Position numbers and translations under genes: made by a program. The notes under the pieces are model-generated. The model was not told the DNA's origin. It made no database searches and was given only the letters and a program-made list of their open reading frames with translations. From the NCBI GenBank assembly GCA_018242505.1, contig JAFEBU010000032.1, forward strand, positions 1-64,000: a stretch of DNA of 64,000 bases, in the 5' to 3' direction. Shown piece after piece: positions 6,664 through 15,633 of the stretch (positions are counted from its first letter, which is position 1; every line of letters begins with the position of its first letter). This DNA is from Pseudomonadota bacterium (GTDB taxonomy: Bacteria > Pseudomonadota > Alphaproteobacteria > Reyranellales > Reyranellaceae).

Positions 6664-7293
6664 ATGAGCTACACGCTCTACGGCCGCGAAGGCTGGGGCT
6701 CGACCATCGTCGAAGCCCAGCTCGCCTGGTACGGCCTGCCGTTCACCTTCGAGCCGGTGGGCGACCTGTTCAAAGATCCTGATGCGCGCCTCAAGCTGGA
6801 GACGGTCAATCCGCTGGCCCAGGTGCCGACGCTCGCGATGCCGGACGGCAGCATCATGAGCGAAAGCGCCGCCATCACGCTCCTGCTGGCCGACGTCACG
6901 GGCAAGGATACGCTGGTGCCCGGGCCCAGTGCGGCGGAACGGGCAAGGTTCCTGCGCTGGCTGATCTTCCTCGTCGCCAATATCTATCCCACCTTCACCT
7001 ATGCCGACGATCCAGCGCGTTTCGTCTCGGTGACGGCCGCCCGCGATCCCTTCCGTGCGGCGACCGACGCATACGCCCAGCGCCTGTGGCGCCAGGTCGA
7101 GAGCGAGGTCGGACATTCCTGGTTCCTGGGCGAACGCTTTTCCGCACTCGACATCTATGTCGCCATCATGACCCGCTGGCGACCCAAGCGCGGCTGGTTC
7201 GAGATCGAGACGCCGAAGCTCTTCTCCATTGCCCGCCACGCCGACCGGGTGCCCGAGCTGCGTCCCGTCTGGGCGCGCAACTGGCCGGCCTGA
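6664..7293 (+). CDS. Glutathione S-transferase family protein
   Basis: A 209-residue cytosolic GST. The N-terminal thioredoxin-like domain begins with S-Y-T-L-Y-G-R, has the cis-Pro loop V-P-T-L near residue 55 and the glutathione-binding S-E-S-A-A-I near residue 66. An all-helical C-terminal domain follows. The stop codon overlaps the presumed first codon of the broken racemase gene (CTGA), suggesting that the two were once translationally coupled. The substrate is unknown. Confidence 0.85.
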   Translation: MSYTLYGREGWGSTIVEAQLAWYGLPFTFEPVGDLFKDPDARLKLETVNPLAQVPTLAMPDGSIMSESAAITLLLADVTGKDTLVPGPSAAERARFLRWLIFLVANIYPTFTYADDPARFVSVTAARDPFRAATDAYAQRLWRQVESEVGHSWFLGERFSALDIYVAIMTRWRPKRGWFEIETPKLFSIARHADRVPELRPVWARNWPA

Positions 7294-7950
7294 CCGGCTG
7301 CGTCGGTATCGTCGGCGGGCTCGGCGTCGGCGCCACGGTCACTCCTACGAGAAGATCACGGCGGCGTGCAGAGGCCGTGGCGTGGGGCCCGATCTGGCGT
7401 TCGTCCATGCCGATGTCGACTACGGCCAGGGATTGGTGCGCGGCAAGCTCGACGAGCTCGCGACCTTCATCGATCGGCTGGGTCGTGCCGGCGCCGACTC
7501 GGCCGTCCTTCCCGCCGTCACGCCGCACATCTGCATCGCTCAACTGAAAGAGCGCGTGTGCCTGCCCATCATCAACATCGTCGACCCGATCGAGGCAGAG
7601 CTGCGGGCCCGCGGGATCCGGCGCGTGGCGCTGTTCGGCACGATCTTCACCATGCAGGGCAGCCTTTGGGGCCAGCTCGCGAACGCGGAGATCGTGAAGC
7701 CCCGGCCGAGGAGATGGAGTTCGTCGGCAAGGCCTACCAGCGCATCCTGGACACGCAGACCGGCGATCCCGCAGATGGTGCCGGCCCGCGCCGCATCGCG
7801 ACCAATCTGCAGCGCCGCGACGGCGTGGAGGCGATCCTGCTCGCCGGCACGGACTTCGCCCTGATGTTCGACGAGACGGCCGCCGGCTTCCCCGCGATCG
7901 ACGTCGCGCGCCTGCACATCGATACCCTTGTCGACCGGCTTTGCTCGTGA
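7290..7950 (+). pseudogene. Aspartate/glutamate racemase family gene, broken by two frameshifts
   Basis: Three successive frames are needed to read one racemase. The first gives C-V-G-I-V-G-G-L-G-V-G-A-T-V from about 7290, the second gives S-Y-E-K-I-T through P-A-V-T-P-H and A-L-F-G-T-I-F-T-M to about 7705, and the third gives A-E-E-M-E-F through L-L-A-G-T-D-F to the stop at 7950. The catalytic Cys positions are not obvious: the expected first Cys appears as P-A-V-T-P-H, whereas the family has P-x-N-T or P-C-N-T. The start position reads CTG in a CTGA overlap with the GST stop, where ATGA would be normal. Either a genuine pseudogene or an assembly with two single-base errors. Confidence 0.75.
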
Positions 7951-8534
7951 CGCTGCACGCTGCGTTTGCCCGCCTGACTGTTGTCGCAGCCCTCGCCCTT
8001 CTTGCCCCGAGCGCGCACGCTGCAGGGCCAATCAGTGTCGAAATCGTCGATATCGGCATCTACGTCGTCAATTCCGGCGAATCGACATTGCAGCCCGACG
8101 GCATCGTGGACAGCAGAGTCACGGAGATCTGCCACCTGGCAACCACGGTGACGATCCCGGCGAAGCTCAACATCAGCTTCGGCTTTCGCTATCGTGTGAA
8201 GGGGTCGCCTGGGACAGTTCGCCCGCTTACTGTCGTCAAACACTTTCCAGTCGAAGTCAGCCCGCCGGGAGCACCCAAGCCCTTCAGCTCTTTCTCCCGC
8301 ACCATCGCAGCGGCTCCTGGAGTCATCCGATATGCGGGCTACACCATGGATCACGATTGGGAGATTTTGCCAGGGACATGGGTCTTCCAGATCTTCGATG
8401 GCGGTCGCAAGCTTGCCGAGAAGCGCTTCACGATCGTGGAAGGCGCGCCGATTCCCGCCCCCGCCAACAACAGTCAGAACTGCTTCAAGATGTCGGGCAC
8501 GCTCCCGTATACGCCTGTCAAAAAGTCTGCCTGA
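7947..8534 (+). CDS. Secreted DUF3859 domain protein
   Basis: A 195-residue protein with an N-terminal signal peptide (hydrophobic core V-V-A-A-L-A-L-L-A-P-S ending A-H-A-A) followed by a DUF3859 domain, recognised by I-x-I-V-D-I-G-I-Y, F-G-F-R-Y-R-V-K-G and the late P-G-T-W-V-F-Q-I-F-D-G-G-R-K-L-A-E-K-R-F. The start GTG 7947 overlaps the racemase stop (GTGA). The mature protein should be periplasmic and beta-rich; the function of the domain is not known. Its 3' end overlaps that of the convergent ACT-domain gene by 17 bases. Confidence 0.75.
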   Translation: MTLHAAFARLTVVAALALLAPSAHAAGPISVEIVDIGIYVVNSGESTLQPDGIVDSRVTEICHLATTVTIPAKLNISFGFRYRVKGSPGTVRPLTVVKHFPVEVSPPGAPKPFSSFSRTIAAAPGVIRYAGYTMDHDWEILPGTWVFQIFDGGRKLAEKRFTIVEGAPIPAPANNSQNCFKMSGTLPYTPVKKSA

Positions 8535-8784
8535 CGCCCACGATCTCGCCGAGACAGCGGCCGACATGCTCGGCGGTGTCGGCGGTGAGCCCTTCGACCT
8601 CGATCTCGACCGAGAGCTGGTCGACATCGGCCTGGGCGAAGACGCGGGCCGGCACGAGGCCGCGCTTGGCCAGAAGCTCGAGTGCGCGCGGCAGCACGCC
8701 GGGCTCGGCGTCGGCCTCGAAACAGTAGCGAACGGTGGACGGGTTACGCTTGAGCGCCAGGACGGCGGACGATCGGGCGGACAT
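8518..8784 (-). CDS. Small ACT-domain protein
   Basis: An 88-residue protein consisting mainly of one ACT domain: R-Y-C-F-E-A-D-A-E-P-G-V-L-P-R-A-L-E-L at about residues 21-39, then V-D-Q-L-S-V-E-I-E-V-E-G-L. ACT domains bind amino acids; the size resembles the small regulatory subunit of acetolactate synthase (IlvM-like), but no large subunit is nearby. The start ATG 8784 has AGGAG 8 bases upstream; the frame is open to 8859 without support. Function unproven. Confidence 0.65.
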   Translation of the reverse strand: MSARSSAVLALKRNPSTVRYCFEADAEPGVLPRALELLAKRGLVPARVFAQADVDQLSVEIEVEGLTADTAEHVGRCLGEIVGVRQTF

Positions 8785-8953
8785 GGAAGGACTCCTCGAA
8801 AGACGGACGAACAGCGACGAGCCGGTCTGCAGTGCAAACCGGGGTGCTAATTCGGCCAATGAGGAGGTCCATTCGGGCCATGGCCGTAACTATAGCGCGG
8901 ATCGCCGGCGGCACGCTACCCTCCCCCAGCCGATCCAAGGGAAGGAAACAAAG

Positions 8954-9769
8954 ATGCGTTCGATGCCGATCTACGAGGTTCATGCGGTCAAATATGCCCA
9001 CCTGCCGCGCAAGGCTTGGGAAGTGCAGATCAATCCCGATCCGCACGACGCCGACTTCCCGATGGACTATTTCGTCTGGGTGGCGATCCCGCTGGACCGC
9101 GAAGGCAAGCGCGAGATCGGCGCCAAGCCGATCGTGATCGACACCGGCTTCAATGCCCAGACCGGCAAGAAGCGTGGCCGCGAGGTGAAGAAGAATCCGG
9201 CCGACCTCCTGGGCGAGCTCGGCATCGACGCGGCCGAAGTGGAAGACGTGATCGTCACCCATCTGCACTACGACCACATCGGCAACTGGGACCGCTTCCC
9301 CAAGGCGCGCTTCCACCTGCAGGACAAGGAGATGCAGTTCGCCACCGGCCGGCACATGTGCAAGGGCACTTTCCGCCATGCCTATGAATGCGAGGACATC
9401 ATCGGCATGGTGCGCGCGCTCTACGGCAACCGCGTGGTGTTCCATGACGGTGACGAGGAGGTCCAGCCCGGCCTTTCCGTCCATCTGATCGGCGGCCACA
9501 CGATGGGCATCCAGTCGGTGCGGGTGAACACGCGCAACGGCTGGCTGGTGCTGGCCTCCGACGCCTCGCACTATTTCTGGGGCGTCAACAACGACAAGCT
9601 GTTCTCGATCGTGTTCTCGGTGGCCGACATGCTGGCGGGCTACGACAAGCTGCGGAAGCTCGCCGACGGCCGCACCGAGATGATCGTCCCCGGCCACGAC
9701 GCCGAGGTGACCAAGCGCTATCCGGCTTCGCGGAAGGGCCTCGAGGGTGTGAGCGTGCGGCTCGACTGA
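8954..9769 (+). CDS. AHL-lactonase-like metallo-beta-lactamase-fold hydrolase
   Basis: A 271-residue MBL-fold enzyme of the N-acyl-homoserine-lactonase group. The di-metal site is complete: T-H-L-H-Y-D-H-I-G near residue 101, a second His in I-G-G-H-T near residue 181, the bridging Asp in A-S-D-A-S-H-Y-F near residue 199 and a late His in P-G-H-D near residue 250. AiiA and AttM-type members open the lactone ring of AHL signals, but many relatives act on other lactones. The start is ATG 8954; an in-frame ATG follows at 8963. The gene is chromosomal, just 5 kb from the element that encodes an AHL synthase. Confidence 0.75.
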   Translation: MRSMPIYEVHAVKYAHLPRKAWEVQINPDPHDADFPMDYFVWVAIPLDREGKREIGAKPIVIDTGFNAQTGKKRGREVKKNPADLLGELGIDAAEVEDVIVTHLHYDHIGNWDRFPKARFHLQDKEMQFATGRHMCKGTFRHAYECEDIIGMVRALYGNRVVFHDGDEEVQPGLSVHLIGGHTMGIQSVRVNTRNGWLVLASDASHYFWGVNNDKLFSIVFSVADMLAGYDKLRKLADGRTEMIVPGHDAEVTKRYPASRKGLEGVSVRLD

Positions 9770-9774
9770 CCGCG

Positions 9775-10584
9775 CTACTTCCGGGCGACGACTAGGAGCG
9801 CCTGCATCGGCGCTTCGATCGGCCCTTGCCCGTACACACGGGCCAGCGCCTCGGTCGCAGCGTCGGTTGCGGCCGCAAGCCCCTGCGGCGCGCGGGCCTC
9901 GATCTCGCCGCGCATGGGCGTGCCCTGGCAAAGGCCGATCGCCGCATCGCGAGGCGACGGGGCCCGGCTTGGCAGCGTGACGACATCGACGGTCACGTCG
10001 CCGAACCCGGCTTCCGCAAGTTCCGAGCGAATGATCTTCTGATCGAAGTGCCCATGCGGCGTGCGGGCCAGGAAGCGCGGCGGATCCGCCGGAAAGCGAA
10101 CCGCCATCGCATCGACCACGCAGCGCGTCATGGGATTGTCCGCGAGGCTGCCCCAGATCACGATCATTGCCCGGCCACCCGGCCGCAGGACGCGGCAAGC
10201 CTCGCGATAGCCCTGGATGCGATCGGGGAAGAACATGGTGCCGAACTGACAGACGACGGCGTCGAAGCTGCCGTCCTCGAAGGGCAGAGCAAGTGCATCG
10301 GCCTGACGTAGCCTAGCGCGCGCCAGGCCAGGCTTGGTGCCGGCAAAATCGATCATCGCCTGATTGAGATCGGTGGCGACGATCTCAACCGCCGCCGGCA
10401 GGCGCTCGGCAAGAGTCTGCGTCACGATACCGGTCCCGGCAGCCGTCTCGAGCAGCGCACCCGCTTTCAGGTCGGCCAGGCGCGCTGCGGTCTCCAGAGC
10501 ATAGGGCTCGAACAGGAGCGGGCCCAGATAGCGGTCATAGAGCGCCGGAATGGAACCGGTGAAGACGGTATCCGTGCCCGCCAT
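9775..10584 (-). CDS. Class I SAM-dependent methyltransferase
   Basis: A 269-residue Methyltransf_11/25-type protein. Motif I is L-L-E-T-A-A-G-T-G-I-V near residue 42, followed by an acidic residue in V-A-T-D-L-N-Q and by D-A-V-V-C-Q-F-G-T-M-F-F-P at motif II/III. The start ATG 10584 has GGAGGGG upstream. It is convergent with the lactonase-like gene. The substrate cannot be told; UbiE-like or small-molecule methylation is possible. Confidence 0.8.
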   Translation of the reverse strand: MAGTDTVFTGSIPALYDRYLGPLLFEPYALETAARLADLKAGALLETAAGTGIVTQTLAERLPAAVEIVATDLNQAMIDFAGTKPGLARARLRQADALALPFEDGSFDAVVCQFGTMFFPDRIQGYREACRVLRPGGRAMIVIWGSLADNPMTRCVVDAMAVRFPADPPRFLARTPHGHFDQKIIRSELAEAGFGDVTVDVVTLPSRAPSPRDAAIGLCQGTPMRGEIEARAPQGLAAATDAATEALARVYGQGPIEAPMQALLVVARK

Positions 10585-10629
10585 GATTCCCCTCCCCCGG
10601 GGAGTCGGCCAACGACAAACGCCGGCGAC

Positions 10630-12213
10630 TTACTTCTTCTCGATGTTCCAGAGCGCCAGCGCCGGCGTGTGCAGCAGGCCCACGATGTTGCTGCGAATGG
10701 CCGTCGGCGTGGTGAACTGGCCGAGCGGCACGTGGGTCGGATAGTCGATCACGCGAAGCTGCACCTGCTCGGCGATGGCTTTCTGCTTGGCCGGATCGGT
10801 CTCGAAGGCATAGGCGTCGCGCAGCTTCTCGAGCTCGGCATCGCAGGTCCAGCCGAAGGTCGCCTTGTCGCAAGCGCCGCTCAGGAATGCGGTCGATACC
10901 GGGTTCAGCACATCGGTCGCGCCCCACGAGGTGAAGTAGGCGCTCCAGCCGCCCTGGTTCAACGGATCCTTCTTGGCGCGACGCGTCACCAGGGTCTGCC
11001 AATCCATCGCCTGCAGGTCGACCTTGAAGCCCGCCCGCTCGAGCTGTGGCTTGGCGACCGTCGCCAAATTGTTGTGATTGGGCAGGTCGGTCTGGTGCAG
11101 GAGCACGATCGGCGTACCGTCATAGCCTGCCTCCTGCAGGATCTGCTTCGCCTTGGCGGTATTGCCGGAGAGCTTGTCCTCCCAGCCCTTGGTCGATTCG
11201 AGCGGCGAGCCGCACGGGAACACCGACTTGCAGACCCTGTAGTAGGCCGGATTGCCGATATTGGCGTCGAGGAACTCCTTCTGATCGAGAGCGTAGAGGA
11301 CGGCCTGGCGAATCTTCGCGTTGTCGAACGGCTTGTGCAGCACATTGAAGCGCATCGCGTACTGCCGGCCCGCCAGGTTGGTGACGAAGGTCTTGATGTC
11401 CTTCTGCTTGGCAACCAGCGGCAGGAGATCGGGCGGCACGATCTCGACCAGATCGATCTCGCCACTCAGCAGCGCATTCACCTGGGTCTGGCTGTCGGGA
11501 ATCGAGATCCATTCGACCCGATCGACCTTGACCACCTTGCCACCGGCGAGACCGGACGCCGGCTCGCTGCGCGGCTTGTAGTACGGGTTCTTCACATACA
11601 CCGTCTTCTCGCCGGGCCTCGATTCGTCCTTCTTGTAGATGAACGGGCCCGATCCGGTCGTGTCGGTGATCTGGGTGTTGGGATCGGTGTCGGCAACGCG
11701 CTTGGGCATCATGAACGGCACGTTCGAGCTCGACTTGCCGAGCGATTCCAGGACCAGGCCGTAGGGCCGCTTCAGCACCATCCTGATGGTCTTGGCATCG
11801 GGTGCGCTGAGCTCGGCGGTCACGGCCATCAGCTTCTGTCCCATCCCGTCCTTGGCGCCCCACCGCTTGATCGACGCCACGCAATCCTCGGCCGTGACCG
11901 GCGTGCCGTCGCTCCACTTGAGACCGTCGCGCAGCGTGAAGGTCCATGTGAGATGGTCGGCCGATGTTTCCCACTTGTCGACCATCTGCGGCTTCACCTC
12001 GAGCTTCTCGTCGACCGCGAACAGCGTGTCGTAGATCATGTGGCCGTGGTGGGTCGTGATCAGCGCCGTGGTCCAGACCGGATCGATGATCTTGAGATCC
12101 GAATGCAGCGCCACCCGCAACACCGTCTCGGCGTTGGCGGTACCGGCGCCGGCCACGGCAAAGGCAGCCGCAAGGGCACAAAGAATACGACGCGCGACGA
12201 CCAGCATGGACAT
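10630..12213 (-). CDS. ABC transporter substrate-binding protein, family 5 (peptide/nickel type)
   Basis: A 527-residue periplasmic binding protein with a signal peptide (A-A-A-F-A-V-A-G-A-G-T-A-N-A, cleavage near residue 28). The SBP_bac_5 domain has Y-D-T-L-F near residue 61 and W-T-F-T-L-R-D-G-L-K-W-S-D-G-T-P-V-T-A-E-D near residue 90. GGGGAG precedes ATG 12213. No permease or ATPase genes are next to it, so it either serves a transporter elsewhere or is an orphan. Substrates in this family include oligopeptides, nickel, heme and opines. Confidence 0.85.
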   Translation of the reverse strand: MSMLVVARRILCALAAAFAVAGAGTANAETVLRVALHSDLKIIDPVWTTALITTHHGHMIYDTLFAVDEKLEVKPQMVDKWETSADHLTWTFTLRDGLKWSDGTPVTAEDCVASIKRWGAKDGMGQKLMAVTAELSAPDAKTIRMVLKRPYGLVLESLGKSSSNVPFMMPKRVADTDPNTQITDTTGSGPFIYKKDESRPGEKTVYVKNPYYKPRSEPASGLAGGKVVKVDRVEWISIPDSQTQVNALLSGEIDLVEIVPPDLLPLVAKQKDIKTFVTNLAGRQYAMRFNVLHKPFDNAKIRQAVLYALDQKEFLDANIGNPAYYRVCKSVFPCGSPLESTKGWEDKLSGNTAKAKQILQEAGYDGTPIVLLHQTDLPNHNNLATVAKPQLERAGFKVDLQAMDWQTLVTRRAKKDPLNQGGWSAYFTSWGATDVLNPVSTAFLSGACDKATFGWTCDAELEKLRDAYAFETDPAKQKAIAEQVQLRVIDYPTHVPLGQFTTPTAIRSNIVGLLHTPALALWNIEKK

Positions 12214-12251
12214 TTCTCTCCCCTTTCAGAACCGCGAACAGGATAGGCCCG

Positions 12252-13433
12252 TCAGTCGCCTTGTGCGACGTCCAAAAGCGACTTCCAGTCGATCAGCTTG
12301 ACCCTTGGTCGACCGAGCGGCACCCCCGCCGCGATCTCCGCCTTGTCGATGCGATGCCAGCCCGCGGCATCGGTCGAGCGCGGCATCGGATCGGGACCGC
12401 TCTTTGGATCGCGCCGGCCAAGCCACGCCAGCACCTCGCGCGCCACGGCATGGCTGTCCGCGCGATTGGTCGGAATGGTGCCGACCGGTCCGCGCTGCGC
12501 CCAACCGACGGTGAACACGCCTTCGCCCGTGGGAGGCTCCTCACCGCGATAGCCAATGCAGGTGACGACGAGATCTGCCGGCACTGTTCCGGTCGAAAGC
12601 TCGATCTCGCCGGGACGGATGGCGATCGGTGCCGCATGGAAGCGGAAATGCACGGAAAGCGGCTTGCTGTCAGGTGTGTTGCCGGCAAAACCGCGCAGGA
12701 TCTCGAGGTTCTTCGCCTTGCGCAGCCGCTCGGGCGTGGGATCGGAGGCCGGCGCCGCGACATCGAGCGCCGCCGCATCGGCCAGCGCGACGGCCCGACC
12801 GATCCGTCCCATCTCGGCCAGTTCGTTGTTGGTGAACGAGGCGTGCTCGGGCCCACGGCGGCCGATCACAAGGATCCTGGCGAGCGGCGCCGCGGCGATC
12901 GCCTGGCCTGTTTCGGGCACGATGTCGGTCCTGGCCATCTCTTCCGGGCTTTTGGCGAGGAGGCGCGCGACATCGAGCGCCACATTGCCGTTTCCGATCA
13001 CGGCCACGTGGCGCACGGCGCTGAGGTCCGGTCCTTGCCGGAAGTCGGGATGGCCGTTCAGCCACGCCACGAACTTCCACGATCCCCAGACATGCGGCAA
13101 TTCCTCGCCGGGCACGCCGAGCTTGCGGTCGATCACCATGCCGGTCGCCACGATCACCGCATCGTAGCCCTGGCACAGCTCGTCCCACGACAGGTCGCGG
13201 CCGATCTCGACATTGCCGGCAAAGCGCACATCCGGTTGGGCCAGCAGGCGCTCGAACTGACGGGCCACCGCCTTCGTGCCCTGGTGGTCGGGCGCGACAC
13301 CCGAGCGAACCAGACCGAACGGCGTCGGCAGGCGATCGATCAGGTCGATGCGCAGATCAGGGCGGTCGCGCAGCAGGCCGTCCGCCGCATAGAAGCCCGA
13401 CGGGCCGGCTCCGACGATGGCAACCCGATGAGT
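12252..13433 (-). CDS. Adrenodoxin-reductase-like ferredoxin-NADP+ reductase (FAD)
   Basis: A 393-residue FAD/NADP oxidoreductase. FAD motif [14 protein letters not shown] near residue 5; the segment [15 protein letters not shown] near residue 40 is diagnostic for the adrenodoxin reductase/FprA group; NADP motif [12 protein letters not shown] near residue 143. It likely passes electrons from NADPH to a ferredoxin serving a P450 or other oxygenase; none is adjacent. The start is ATG 13433, and queF starts divergently 31 bases away. Confidence 0.85.
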   Translation of the reverse strand, partial: THRVAIVGAGPSGFYAADGLLRDRPDLRIDLIDRLPTPFGLVRSGVAPDHQGTKAVARQFERLLAQPDVRFAGNVEIGRDLSWDELCQGYDAVIVATGMVIDRKLGVPGEELPHVWGSWKFVAWLNGHPDFRQGPDLSAVRHVAVIGNGNVALDVARLLAKSPEEMARTDIVPETGQAIAAAPLARILVIGRRGPEHASFTNNELAEMGRIGRAVALADAAALDVAAPASDPTPERLRKAKNLEILRGFAGNTPDSKPLSVHFRFHAAPIAIRPGEIELSTGTVPADLVVTCIGYRGEEPPTGEGVFTVGWAQRGPVGTIPTNRADSHAVAREVLAWLGRRDPKSGPDPMPRSTDAAGWHRIDKAEIAAGVPLGRPRVKLIDWKSLLDVAQGD

Positions 13434-13464
13434 CATGGCGGCCCGCTTAGCATATGATGCCGCC

Positions 13465-13920
13465 ATGTCCAGATATCCTCATCTGCGCCAGCTCGGCCGA
13501 CCTGCCGCACTTCCCGCTTCGCCCGACAAGGCCGTCCTGGAGGCGGTATCCAATCCCGACCCCAAGGCGTTGTATCTCGTGCGGTTCACCGCCCCCGAAT
13601 TCACGACGCTTTGCCCCATGACCGGCCAGCCCGATTTCGCCCATCTCGTGATCGACTACGCACCGCGCGCCAAGCTCGTGGAGAGCAAATCGCTGAAGCT
13701 CTTCCTCGGCAGCTTCCGCAACCATGCCGACTTCCACGAAGCCTGCACGCTTGCGATCGGCCGGCGCCTGGTGAAGACATTGCGGCCGCGCTGGCTCAGG
13801 ATCGGAGGCTACTGGTACCCGCGCGGCGGCATGCCGATCGATGTGTTCTGGCAGACCGGCGAACCGCCCAAGGGGCTGTGGCTCCCCGATCAGGGCGTTG
13901 CGGGCTACCGCGGCCGATAG
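13465..13920 (+). CDS. queF: NADPH-dependent 7-cyano-7-deazaguanine reductase
   Basis: Reduces preQ0 to preQ1 in queuosine biosynthesis. The 151 residues fit the short unimodular QueF. The active-site Cys is C50 in [12 protein letters not shown], with the conserved Asp at 57; the signature [14 protein letters not shown] is near residue 75. The start is ATG 13465; a longer frame to 13435 overlaps the divergent reductase start. The next gene is queG, the last enzyme of the same pathway. Confidence 0.95.
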   Translation: MSRYPHLRQLGRPAALPASPDKAVLEAVSNPDPKALYLVRFTAPEFTTLCPMTGQPDFAHLVIDYAPRAKLVESKSLKLFLGSFRNHADFHEACTLAIGRRLVKTLRPRWLRIGGYWYPRGGMPIDVFWQTGEPPKGLWLPDQGVAGYRGR

Positions 13921-13942
13921 GCCGTGCGATGAGAGGCTGGCG

Positions 13943-15124
13943 ATGAGCCGCCACCCACCCGTTCCCAAACGTCCGCCCAAGATCGCGAGCCCGGCCGAAC
14001 TGCGCGATGCGATCCGACGCGAGGCGCTGCGGCTCGGCTTCGACGCCGTGGGCTTTGCGCCGGCATCGCTCGCACCGGAGATACGCCGCGAGCGCCTGGC
14101 GAATCTTGCCTCCTATGTGGCGCAAGGCTTCCACGGCGACATGGGTTGGCTTGCCGAGCGCTCCGAGCAGCGGGCCGATCCTATAGCGCTGTGGCCCGAG
14201 GCAGCCACGGTCGTATCGCTGGCCCTCAACTACGCGCCCCCTCGCGATCCGCGGGAGACCCTGGCCCTCACCGACCGCGGCGCAATCTCGGTCTATGCCC
14301 AGGGCCGCGACTATCATGAGCTGGTGAAAAGCAAGCTGAAGGCGCTGGGCCGCTTCATCTGGGATACCTACCGACATCAGATCAAGGTCTTCGTCGATAC
14401 GGCGCCGGTCATGGAAAAGCCGGCGGCGCAGGCGAGCGGGCTCGGCTGGCAAGGCAAGCACACCAATCTCGTCTCCCGACGTTTCGGCTCCTGGCTGTTC
14501 CTGGGCGAACTCTTGCTCTCGATCGAGCTTCCCGCCGATGCCCCCGAAAGCGATCACTGCGGCCAGTGCCGGGCCTGTCTCGATGTCTGCCCGACCGAGG
14601 CTTTCCTCGGCCCCTATCGCCTCGAAGCGCGGCGCTGCATTTCCTATCTCACCATCGAGCACGAGGGGCCGATCGACCGCGCGCTTCGACCGCTGCTCGG
14701 CAATCGCATCTATGGCTGCGACGATTGCCTCGCCGTCTGCCCGTGGAACAAGTTCGCACAAACGGCGCACGAAACCTCCCTGCAGCGGCGTCCCGATCTC
14801 GATGCGCCGCAGCTCGCCGAACTCGCGGCGCTCGACGATGCGGCCTTCCGCCGCCGGTTCGCCGGCACCGCGATCAAGCGCATCGGCCGCGACCGCTTTG
14901 TCCGCAATGTCGCCTATGCCCTCGGCAACAGCCGCGCGCCTCAGACGGCCCTGCCGGCGGTCGAGCGCCTGTTGCAGGACTCCTCGCCTCTGGTCAGGGG
15001 CGCGGCGGTGTGGGCGCTGTCGCGTCTCGCCCCCCGGGATTTCGGACATCGTCGTCACTCGGCCCGTGACGATAACGGCGATGTGCGCGCCGAGTGGGTC
15101 GCTGCTCCTTCATCGCCCTGCTAA
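13943..15124 (+). CDS. queG: Epoxyqueuosine reductase
   Basis: Cobalamin-dependent iron-sulfur enzyme that converts epoxyqueuosine to queuosine in tRNA. 393 residues. Two [4Fe-4S] motifs, C-G-Q-C-R-A-C-L-D-V-C-P near residue 202 and C-D-D-C-L-A-V-C-P-W-N near residue 258, follow an N-terminal cobalamin-binding domain containing G-R-D-Y-H near residue 124. A short HEAT-like C-terminus follows. The start is ATG 13943, 22 bases after queF, so the two form an operon. tadA, another wobble-base enzyme gene, lies about 2.6 kb downstream on the other strand. Confidence 0.95.
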   Translation: MSRHPPVPKRPPKIASPAELRDAIRREALRLGFDAVGFAPASLAPEIRRERLANLASYVAQGFHGDMGWLAERSEQRADPIALWPEAATVVSLALNYAPPRDPRETLALTDRGAISVYAQGRDYHELVKSKLKALGRFIWDTYRHQIKVFVDTAPVMEKPAAQASGLGWQGKHTNLVSRRFGSWLFLGELLLSIELPADAPESDHCGQCRACLDVCPTEAFLGPYRLEARRCISYLTIEHEGPIDRALRPLLGNRIYGCDDCLAVCPWNKFAQTAHETSLQRRPDLDAPQLAELAALDDAAFRRRFAGTAIKRIGRDRFVRNVAYALGNSRAPQTALPAVERLLQDSSPLVRGAAVWALSRLAPRDFGHRRHSARDDNGDVRAEWVAAPSSPC

Positions 15125-15156
15125 GACTCGGACCAAAGGAAGGAGGGAGAATCGCC

Positions 15157-15633
15157 ATGGCCATCGCCTTCGCCGTCAACGGCGTCGCCCGGCACATCGA
15201 TGTGCCCGAGACAGTCTCCTTGCTGGAGGTCCTGCGCAATCACCTCGGCCTGATGGGCACGCGCTATGGCTGCGGCCTGGAACAGTGCGGTTGCTGCATG
15301 GTGCTGGTCGACGATCAGCCGATCCATGCCTGCACACGCGAGGTCGGATCGCTCGCGGGTTGCAGGATCACCACCGTCGAAGGGCTCGGCTCACCGGCGA
15401 AGCTGCATCCGCTGCAGCAGGCGTTCCTCGACGAGCAGGCCGGACAATGCGGCTATTGCCTGTCGGGACTCCTGATCTCGGCAAAGGCGCTGCTCGATCG
15501 TACTCCCGATCCAACCCGGGCCGAGATCGTCGCCGCACTCGACAAGCATCTCTGCCGCTGCGGCGCGCATCAACGCATCCTGCGTGCCGTGGAACGGGCC
15601 GCCGCCCTGCTGCGCGAAGCAGGCCCGGCATGA
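15157..15633 (+). CDS. [2Fe-2S] subunit of a molybdenum hydroxylase (IorA-like)
   Basis: A 158-residue electron-transfer subunit. The plant-type [2Fe-2S] motif C-G-L-E-Q-C-G-C-C-M-V-L is near residue 41 and the second cluster motif G-Q-C-G-Y-C ... C-R-C-G is near residues 95-135. AGGAGGGAG precedes ATG 15157. Its stop overlaps the start of the large subunit (ATGA), so translation is coupled. Belongs to the isoquinoline 1-oxidoreductase, nicotinate or aldehyde dehydrogenase group of the xanthine oxidase family. Confidence 0.9.
   Translation: MAIAFAVNGVARHIDVPETVSLLEVLRNHLGLMGTRYGCGLEQCGCCMVLVDDQPIHACTREVGSLAGCRITTVEGLGSPAKLHPLQQAFLDEQAGQCGYCLSGLLISAKALLDRTPDPTRAEIVAALDKHLCRCGAHQRILRAVERAAALLREAGPA

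Noticed and set aside
14538..15629. Long open frame extending the molybdenum-enzyme subunit N-terminally by 364 residues
   Set aside because: It overlaps queG and the iron-sulfur subunit in another frame and has no homology; the ATG at 15630 with an ATGA overlap is the real start.
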